Origin: Propionibacterium sp.
Lineage (GTDB): Bacteria > Actinomycetota > Actinomycetes > Actinomycetales > Actinomycetaceae
Assembly: GCA_030460725.1 (NCBI GenBank)
Contig: JAKECL010000021.1
Span: 1 to 11,372 of the forward strand
DNA: 11,372 nucleotides
Reading direction: 5' to 3'
The notes beneath the pieces were generated by a model. That model saw only the letters and a list, made by a program, of their open reading frames with translations. It ran no database searches and was not told where the DNA came from. The translations under genes were made by a program, and so were the position numbers. Below are positions 6,786 through 11,372 of the stretch, piece after piece. Each line of letters begins with the position of its first letter. Within the stretch, counting starts at the first letter, position 1.

Positions 6786-7991
6786 ATGAGCACACGACCC
6801 GACAAGCACGACCCTGCGTCACTGCGCACCTCCACCCGCGCCGTCCACGTCGGCAACGACGTCGACTCCGGTACCGGCGCCATCCGCACACCGGTGGTCA
6901 TGGCCAATGCCTACGCGCTGCCGGAGGATCCCTCGACCATCGACTGGTCGGGGACCCAGGACCTGCTCTACACCCGCAACTCGGGCGTCAACCAGCGAGG
7001 TCTCGAGGCGCGCCTGGCGGCTCTGGAAGGCGGGGAGGAGGCGGTTGCGCTCGCCTCGGGTGTGGCCGCACTGCACGCCGTGTTCTTCACCCTCCTGCGT
7101 TCGGGTGACCACGTGGTGGTGGCCGATGTGACCTACGAGGCCACCTGGCGGCTCCTCTCGGTGCTCCTCCCGGAGAAGTACGGCATCGAGGCGACCTTTG
7201 TCGATGCCTCGGATGCCGACGCCCTGGCTGCGGCGATTCGGCCCACCACCCGACTGGTGCATGTCGAGACGATCGGCAACCCGACCACGCGCGTCAGTGA
7301 CGTGGCGGCTGCCGCGCGCATCGCCCATGAGGCGGGGGCCCTGCTCAGCGTGGACTCGACCTTCACCCCGCCCCCGCTCTACCGACCACTGGAGGACGGG
7401 GCGGACCTGGTGGTCCACTCCCTCACCAAGTACATCAACGGACACGGGGATGCCCTGGGAGGCGCCGTCATCGGCAGCCATGACCTCATCCGGCGCATCA
7501 AGTCCGAGGCGATGGTCGACGTGGGCGGGGTGATCTCACCCTTCAACGCCTGGCTCATCACCCGCGGCAGCGTCACGTTGCCCCTGCGCCTGGCGCGCCA
7601 CAGCGCCTCGGCCCAACGCGTGGCGGAGTTCCTGGAAGGACAGGAGAGGGTCGCCCTCGTCGAGTACCCCGGCCTGGCCTCGCACCCCCAGCACGACCTG
7701 GCGAGGCGACAGTTCGGCGGCCGCGGGAGTGGGGGCGTCCTCGCCTTCGCGCTGGACGCCACCCCCGAGGAACACAATCGCTTCGTGGGGAACCTGCGGG
7801 TGATCACCTCCGCGGTGTCGCTGGGACACGACGAGTCGCTCATCGTCTACACGGGGACGCAGGGCCCGCGCGTGGCCACCTACCCCGAGCCCTTCCGCAG
7901 ACTGGGGCACCTGCGCCTCTCCGTCGGCCTGGAGGATCCCGAGGACCTGGTGGAGGACCTCGCCGCGGCGCTGGAGGCGACCTTCTCCTGA
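6786..7991 (+). CDS. Trans-sulfuration family PLP-dependent enzyme (Cys/Met metabolism)
   Basis: A cytoplasmic pyridoxal-phosphate enzyme of the cystathionine gamma-synthase/lyase and methionine gamma-lyase fold, 401 residues (usual length about 380-400). Schiff-base lysine K215 lies in HSLTKY (211-216). The PLP-binding SGVAALHA runs 91-98, the ring-stacking tyrosine is Y117 in VTYEAT, D190 is in VDSTF, and the C-terminal RLSVGLEDPEDL (377-388) is typical. It departs from common members: Y62-x-R64 is followed by NSGVNQ rather than the usual N-P-T, VDSTF replaces VDNTF, and the position of the methionine gamma-lyase active-site cysteine is alanine (YEATW). Lyase or synthase activity on cystathionine, methionine or another sulfur amino acid is therefore plausible, but the substrate cannot be named. 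The start is set by the leaderless-type box; the next gene follows after 42 bases. Confidence 0.85.
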   Translation: MSTRPDKHDPASLRTSTRAVHVGNDVDSGTGAIRTPVVMANAYALPEDPSTIDWSGTQDLLYTRNSGVNQRGLEARLAALEGGEEAVALASGVAALHAVFFTLLRSGDHVVVADVTYEATWRLLSVLLPEKYGIEATFVDASDADALAAAIRPTTRLVHVETIGNPTTRVSDVAAAARIAHEAGALLSVDSTFTPPPLYRPLEDGADLVVHSLTKYINGHGDALGGAVIGSHDLIRRIKSEAMVDVGGVISPFNAWLITRGSVTLPLRLARHSASAQRVAEFLEGQERVALVEYPGLASHPQHDLARRQFGGRGSGGVLAFALDATPEEHNRFVGNLRVITSAVSLGHDESLIVYTGTQGPRVATYPEPFRRLGHLRLSVGLEDPEDLVEDLAAALEATFS

Positions 7992-8021
7992 GAGAGGCGC
8001 CCCTGGGTGGCCGAGGTGGGC

Positions 8022-8027
8022 GATACT
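8022..8027 (+). promoter_or_regulatory. Candidate leaderless -10 box GATACT
   Basis: GATACT, four of six bases as in TATAAT, lies six bases before the ATG at 8034, which has no Shine-Dalgarno sequence. It suggests the SDR gene has its own promoter inside the 42-base gap after the PLP-enzyme gene. Confidence 0.45.
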
Positions 8028-8033
8028 GGGGAC

Positions 8034-8807
8034 ATGAGGACACGTGAGGTGCGCAGGGCCGTCGTCACAGGAGCATCGACAGGGATCGGGGAGGCCACGG
8101 TGCGCCTCCTGAGGGAACGCGGATGGGATGTCACCGCCGTCGCCCGGCGTGTCATGCGCCTGAAGAAGCTGGCCGAGCAGACGGGCTGCACCTACTTCGC
8201 CGCCGACCTCACCGACGACGAGCAGGTCCGCGCCCTCGCCGACTATGTCGCCACCCTGGGACCGGTGGACGCGGTGGTCAACGACGCAGGCGGCGCGCTG
8301 GGGGTGGAGACGGTGGCGGATGCCGACATCGAGCACTGGACCCAGATGTATGACCGCAATGTCATCACCGCACTCCAGGTCACCCAGGCCTTCCTGCCGA
8401 CCATGCGTCAACGCGGCGGCGACCTCGTCTTCGTGACCTCCACCGCGGCGCACGACACCTATCCCGGGGGCGCCGGATATGTCGCGGCCAAGCATGCGGA
8501 GAGGATCATCCCCAACACCTTGCGCCAGGAACTGGTGGGGGAGCCCGTGCGCATCATCGAGATCGCGCCCGGCATGGTGCACACCCCCGAGTTCTCGCTC
8601 AACCGGCTGGGGTCACGTGAGGCCGCGGAGAAGGTCTACGAGGGCGTCGCCGAACCGCTGGTTGCCGAGGACATTGCCGATGCGATCGTGTGGACGCTGA
8701 CCCGACCCCGCCACGTGAACATCGACTCGATGACGATCCGCCCCCTGGCACAGGCCACCAACACGCTGGTGGCGCGCGCCCCCGAGCAGGACCCGGAGTC
8801 GCACTGA
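8034..8807 (+). CDS. SDR family NAD(P)-dependent oxidoreductase (YdfG-like)
   Basis: A 257-residue classical short-chain dehydrogenase/reductase, cytoplasmic. The cofactor motif TGASTGIG is at 12-19. An arginine pair (R38-R39) after the second strand suggests NADP preference. NDAG (83-86) replaces the usual NNAG. The catalytic set is N109, S136, Y149 and K153 (YVAAK), followed by PGMVHT (179-184). Overall it resembles YdfG-type enzymes, which oxidise serine, L-allo-threonine and other 3-hydroxy acids, but the actual substrate is not established. A GTG nine codons upstream (8007) is in frame; the ATG is preferred because the -10-like GATACT sits six bases before it and the Rossmann strand begins just after it. 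It follows the PLP-enzyme gene by 42 bases and is convergent with the Fur-like gene. Confidence 0.9.
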   Translation: MRTREVRRAVVTGASTGIGEATVRLLRERGWDVTAVARRVMRLKKLAEQTGCTYFAADLTDDEQVRALADYVATLGPVDAVVNDAGGALGVETVADADIEHWTQMYDRNVITALQVTQAFLPTMRQRGGDLVFVTSTAAHDTYPGGAGYVAAKHAERIIPNTLRQELVGEPVRIIEIAPGMVHTPEFSLNRLGSREAAEKVYEGVAEPLVAEDIADAIVWTLTRPRHVNIDSMTIRPLAQATNTLVARAPEQDPESH

Positions 8808-8813
8808 GGGAGG

Positions 8814-8829
8814 CCCCCGGCAGTGGGGG
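8814..8829. terminator. Small GC hairpin after the SDR gene
   Basis: CCCCC 8814-8818 pairs with GGGGG 8825-8829 across a six-base loop, seven bases after the SDR stop. It is short and has no T-run, so it is weak on its own. It may work together with the stronger hairpin immediately downstream. Confidence 0.3.
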
Positions 8830-8830
8830 T

Positions 8831-8856
8831 GGGGACACGGCTCAGGCGGTGTCCCC
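8831..8856. terminator. Probable bidirectional terminator between SDR and Fur-like genes
   Basis: GGGGACAC 8831-8838 pairs perfectly with GTGTCCCC 8849-8856 across a ten-base loop. The two genes converge here, and the Fur-like stop codon (8842-8844 on the minus strand) lies inside the loop. The position suggests one hairpin serving both transcripts. There is no T-run on either side, as is common at this GC content. Confidence 0.5.
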
Positions 8857-9294
8857 GGCGCGGCACTGCGCGCACAGACCGTAGATCACCAGGTCGCCGG
8901 ACTCCACCTGGAACCCCTGGGCCTCTGCCGCGCGCTGCGCGTCATCGGTGACCGGGGAGACGGGCAGGTCGAGGATCTTCGAGCAGGCCCGGCACACCAT
9001 GTGCGAGCGCGGCCCCTCGGTGTCGGAGTCGTAGAGGGCGGGACCTGACAGGGTCGGGATCCTGCGCAGCAGGCCGAGTTCGACGAAGAGGTCGAGGGTC
9101 GCGTAGATGGTGGGCAGCGACAGCCCGGGCATGAGGTCGGCCACCTTGCGCTGCACCTGCTCGGCGGTGACGTGACGCGGGCGGTCGCACACGACACGGT
9201 GGATGAGGAGCCGCTGGGGGGTCGCGCGCATCCCGTGCTCGTGGAGCAGGTCCTCCACGGAGAGGGGGGCCGACGGAGCCAGACCTGTGGACAT
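8842..9294 (-). CDS. Fur-family metal- or peroxide-responsive repressor
   Basis: A 150-residue DNA-binding repressor of the Fur/PerR/Zur/Nur family, with a winged-helix domain (about 10-90) and a C-terminal dimerisation and metal domain. Seen: MRATPQR 22-28, the recognition region LSLPTIYATLDLF 58-70, and two CxxC pairs (C101/C104 and C141/C144) that form the structural zinc site. The sensing site is reduced. By alignment with E. coli Fur, H41 and H98 remain, D89 replaces Glu81, but the His88 position is Arg96 and the H-H-x-H cluster is only SHMVC. The metal it senses is therefore uncertain. The ATG at 9294 is preceded six bases upstream by TAGGCT, so the mRNA is probably leaderless. Divergent from the VIT-type transporter with a 94-bp shared operator region, it probably controls both genes and itself. 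Confidence 0.9.
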   Translation of the reverse strand: MSTGLAPSAPLSVEDLLHEHGMRATPQRLLIHRVVCDRPRHVTAEQVQRKVADLMPGLSLPTIYATLDLFVELGLLRRIPTLSGPALYDSDTEGPRSHMVCRACSKILDLPVSPVTDDAQRAAEAQGFQVESGDLVIYGLCAQCRAGDTA

Positions 9295-9300
9295 GACGCC

Positions 9301-9329
9301 AGCCTAACCCTGTGACAAGTGACTTGCAA
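9301..9329 (-). promoter_or_regulatory. Leaderless promoter of the Fur-like gene
   Basis: Reading the minus strand, -35 TTGCAA (9329-9324), a 17-base spacer and -10 TAGGCT (9306-9301) are followed by six bases and the ATG at 9294. This is the best-formed promoter in the window. The -35 lies inside the inverted repeats of the intergenic region, so a bound regulator would block it. Confidence 0.65.
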
Positions 9330-9363
9330 TAACGTCGTTGTTGTAGCAATATGTTGTTGCAAG
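9316..9363. promoter_or_regulatory. Complex Fur-type operator shared by divergent genes
   Basis: Several overlapping symmetries are visible. (1) CAAGT-G-ACTTG, a perfect 11-bp palindrome, 9316-9326. (2) An imperfect 7-1-7 palindrome centred on 9335, 9328-9342 (AATAACG-T-CGTTGTT), the usual geometry of Fur-family sites. (3) CTTGCAATAACGT 9323-9335 against ATGTTGTTGCAAG 9351-9363, 11 of 13 pairing. (4) Direct repeats GCAATA at 9326 and 9346, and GTTGTTG at 9337 and 9353. The region is AT-richer than its surroundings. The natural candidate binder is the adjacent Fur-like protein. The half-site TTGCAA recalls the TTGCAA-type half-sites of the nickel regulator Nur, but the spacing differs. Confidence 0.6.
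9324..9352 (+). promoter_or_regulatory. Candidate promoter of the VIT-type gene sharing its -35
   Basis: TTGCAA 9324-9329 is its own reverse complement and could be the -35 for the plus strand as well. A 17-base spacer leads to CAATAT 9347-9352, a weak -10. TATGTT at 9350-9355 is an alternative. The transcript would start near 9359, with GGGG at 9377-9380 as ribosome binding site for the ATG at 9389. Confidence 0.3.
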
Positions 9364-9388
9364 AGACTTCAGATAAGGGGATGTCGGG

Positions 9389-9916
9389 ATGACGACGATC
9401 GGGACACCGACGGGCATGGGCACGGTGAGGCTGGCGGGGCGTGAGCTCACGCATGAGGAGTTCGTCCTGCGCTATGTGCAGCCAGCCCTGGTGGGCCTCA
9501 TCGACGGGACCGTGTCCACACTCGCCCCCGTCTTCGCGGCTGCGCTCTACGCAGGTCCCTTCACCGCCTTCCTCGTCGGCATCGCCACGGCACTGGGAGC
9601 GGGTGTGTCCATGGGGTGGTCGGAGGCACTCTCGGACAACGGGAGGCAGACCGGGCGCGGATCCGGGGTCCTGCGCGGGGCGGTGACGGGCGTGGCCACC
9701 ACCATCGGCGGACTCTTCCACACCCTGCCCTTCCTCATCCCCGACCTCGGGGTGTCCCTGGCGGTGGCGCTGGCAGTCGTCATCATCGAACTCGTCACCA
9801 TCGCCTGGATCCGCAACCGTTTCCTCCACGTGTCCATGGCGAACTCGCTGCTGACGGTGACCGTGGGCGGGCTCATCGTCCTGGCCATCGGCATGCTCGT
9901 CGGACGCATCGGGTGA
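9389..9916 (+). CDS. VIT/CCC1-type metal transporter, MbfA-like membrane domain
   Basis: A 175-residue membrane protein of the vacuolar iron transporter (VIT1/CCC1) family, expected to export iron and/or manganese from the cytoplasm by proton antiport. Signatures: GLIDGTVSTLAP 36-47 on TM1, and GAGVSMGWSEALSD 70-83, whose acidic residues (E79, D83) follow TM2. Further membrane segments lie near 98-116, 120-140 and 152-172, about five in all. It resembles the membrane half of MbfA (ferritin-like plus VIT fusion proteins), but its N-terminus is only about 30 residues and has no ferritin-like domain. In alpha-proteobacteria mbfA is controlled by Irr, itself a Fur-family protein, which fits the divergent Fur-like gene here. 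ATG 9389 has GGGG eight bases upstream. The metal specificity is inferred from the family only. Confidence 0.85.
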   Translation: MTTIGTPTGMGTVRLAGRELTHEEFVLRYVQPALVGLIDGTVSTLAPVFAAALYAGPFTAFLVGIATALGAGVSMGWSEALSDNGRQTGRGSGVLRGAVTGVATTIGGLFHTLPFLIPDLGVSLAVALAVVIIELVTIAWIRNRFLHVSMANSLLTVTVGGLIVLAIGMLVGRIG

Positions 9917-9946
9917 AGAGGCGCAGCCGCGCACAGCTCCCGGCTG

Positions 9947-9966
9947 CCGGTGTGCGTCCCCACCGG
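9947..9966. terminator. Hairpin between convergent VIT-type and MFS genes
   Basis: CCGGTG 9947-9952 pairs with CACCGG 9961-9966 across an eight-base loop, within the 70-base gap between two convergent stops. An overlapping alternative, CGCACA 9930-9935 with TGTGCG 9951-9956, could form instead. There is no T-run. A bidirectional terminator is plausible. Confidence 0.35.
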
Positions 9967-9986
9967 ATCCCGGCCCCCGAGGTTCC

Positions 9987-11372
9987 TCAGGCGCCCAGAG
10001 CGTGGCCCCGGTCGTCGATGCCCAGGCGCGCATAGGCACGCGGAACGGTGAGGACGAACCAGAGTCCCCCCACCAGGGACACCACCCCGGTCACCCACGC
10101 CGAGGCCGCCACCCCTGTCACCGAGACGAGCACGGCCACGGCGAAGGGCCCCACCGTGGAGCCGATCTGGCCGATGGACTGCCACAACCCCAGGAAGGAG
10201 GACCGCCCGACGTCCGGGGAGAGGTCAGCCCCCATCGTCATGACGATCCCCGACCCGAAGCCATTGCCGAAACCGATGAGGCACGCGGTGACGACGAACC
10301 CGAGGGGTGTCGTCCACAGGGCCATCGCGATGAACCCGAGACCCATCACCACCATGGTGGGGAGCAGGTCACTGCGTCGCCCGAAGCGGTCGGAGATCCT
10401 CCCGGCCGGGTAGAACATCAGCGTGTCCAGCACCGCGGAGGCCCCGAAGGTCGCGGAGATCACGTGGTCGGAGATTCCCAGCTCGTGGCCCCACAGGGGG
10501 ATGACCACGGCGCGGTTGGCGCGCACCAGACTGAGGATGACCACCCCGATCGAGAGCAGCGCGGTGGCGGCAGCGTCCGCCTTCTCCCGGGGTGGCGCAC
10601 CGGGCAGGTCCGCAGGGCCCGCATGCGCGTCCGTCCAGCGCCGGTCCGCCTCCTCCTCGTCTTCCTCCTCCTCTGTCAGCGCGGACTCCTCCTCCAGCGC
10701 GGTCTCCTCCGCGCCTGCCTGCGTCGCCTCGACGAGGGCGGCGCCGCCCTCGTGCGCCCCATGGCGAGGCGGATGCTCGACCCCGGTGATCGCAGGGGGC
10801 GCAACGAAGGCGAGGACGAAGCCCAGCGCCACCACGGTGGTGAGGATCTGGAACCAGAAACTGCCGGGAAGTCCCCACACGGCGATGGCCACGGAACCCG
10901 CGGCGGGTCCGATGAGCTGCCCCAGGCGCAGCATGCCGCCCAGCATCGACATGGCGCGGGCACGGTACCCCACGGGCACGCATTCGGCGACATAGGCCTG
11001 ACGGGCGAGTGACCAGATGTTCGCCGACACGGACAGTGCGATGATGCCCAGGAGGTAGGCGATCTGCCCCCAGCGTTGGCCCGGTGCGGCCAGGGCCACC
11101 AGCGTGACGGCCAGGGAGACCACTGCCAGAACGGTCCCGGTGATGAAGGCCGGGCGATCCCCCCACCGTGTGATCCGCCGGCCCGCCCACGGTCCCGTGA
11201 GCACACCCACCAGGCCGGAGATCCCGGCGATCGTGGAGGCCATGGACTGGGAGTAGCCCAGCGAGAGGGCTGCGAGGACCATCACCGGGGCCAGTGCGCC
11301 CGAGCCCGTGGACCAGATGAGGCTCGGGACGTAGACCGGGAGCGCGAGGCGCGTGAGGGGGGAGTGGGGGCG
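9987..11372 (-). CDS. MFS transporter with acidic central loop (5' end outside window)
   Basis: A major facilitator superfamily permease, 461 residues visible. The frame stays open to the right edge and the first visible residues (about 9-38) already form a transmembrane segment, so the true start lies outside; the internal GTG at 11285 is not the start. Motif A-like sequences occur in the N-terminal half (GPWAGRRITRWGDR 60-73) and, in better form, in the C-terminal half (GRISDRFGRR 324-333). About twelve membrane segments fit two six-helix halves. The loop joining them (about 194-268) is long and very acidic: residues 222-243 hold 14 Glu/Asp, including EEEEDEEE 234-241. A drug- or metabolite-efflux role is likely for the family, but the substrate is unknown. 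Convergent with the VIT-type gene. Confidence 0.88.
   Translation of the reverse strand, partial: RPHSPLTRLALPVYVPSLIWSTGSGALAPVMVLAALSLGYSQSMASTIAGISGLVGVLTGPWAGRRITRWGDRPAFITGTVLAVVSLAVTLVALAAPGQRWGQIAYLLGIIALSVSANIWSLARQAYVAECVPVGYRARAMSMLGGMLRLGQLIGPAAGSVAIAVWGLPGSFWFQILTTVVALGFVLAFVAPPAITGVEHPPRHGAHEGGAALVEATQAGAEETALEEESALTEEEEDEEEADRRWTDAHAGPADLPGAPPREKADAAATALLSIGVVILSLVRANRAVVIPLWGHELGISDHVISATFGASAVLDTLMFYPAGRISDRFGRRSDLLPTMVVMGLGFIAMALWTTPLGFVVTACLIGFGNGFGSGIVMTMGADLSPDVGRSSFLGLWQSIGQIGSTVGPFAVAVLVSVTGVAASAWVTGVVSLVGGLWFVLTVPRAYARLGIDDRGHALGA

Noticed and set aside
9301..9310. A DtxR/IdeR iron box half-site (AGCCTAACCC) near the Fur-like start
   Set aside because: Only one half resembles the consensus and the expected mirrored half is missing. 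The bases are better explained as the -10 TAGGCT on the minus strand.
9344..9362. A standard Nur (nickel) box
   Set aside because: TTGCAA-like halves are present, but they are separated by seven bases rather than five, and one half is imperfect. This is not enough to name the metal.
11283..11285. GTG at 11285 as the start of the right-hand MFS gene
   Set aside because: The frame stays open to the window edge, and the upstream residues form the first transmembrane helix, so the gene begins outside the window.

Overview
The window is GC-rich, densely coding DNA that looks actinobacterial. The grounds are the very high G+C, the use of GTG starts (and possibly TTG), -10-like TANNNT hexamers lying six bases before start codons (a leaderless pattern common in Actinobacteria), and gene families typical of that phylum. 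A member of the Actinomycetaceae or a relative is plausible, but the genus cannot be fixed from this sequence alone. No rRNA, tRNA, CRISPR array, transposase or phage gene was seen.

Layout. A DEAD-box RNA helicase runs off the left edge on the minus strand (2-1234). After a spacer of about 290 bases, a possible 45-codon leader ORF (1520-1657) overlaps by ATGA the start of a duplicated YdcZ-type membrane transporter (1654-2583). A plus-strand cluster follows: glutaminase glsA (2792-3808), an MFS permease broken by an in-frame amber codon (3789-5429), and an AI-2E/PerM-family permease (5426-6595). Their ends overlap, so they are probably co-transcribed and translationally coupled. A short gene-free stretch (6596-6785) holds six 16-bp tandem repeats and three 8-bp repeats. 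Next come a trans-sulfuration-family PLP enzyme (6786-7991) and an SDR oxidoreductase (8034-8807), both with leaderless-type starts.

On the right, a Fur-family repressor (minus, 8842-9294) diverges from a small VIT/CCC1-type transporter (plus, 9389-9916). Their 94-bp shared intergenic region is packed with inverted and direct repeats that overlap a recognisable promoter. The transporter resembles the membrane half of MbfA-type iron exporters but lacks the ferritin-like half. This looks like a compact metal-responsive regulator/exporter module. An MFS transporter with a strongly acidic central loop runs in from the right edge on the minus strand (9987-11372).

The observations most worth a second look are the Fur-like/VIT operator region, the amber-interrupted permease, the leader ORF before the YdcZ-type transporter, the 16-bp minisatellite and the recurring leaderless start pattern. 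None proves a new system. The Fur/VIT pair is the best candidate for a self-contained functional unit.
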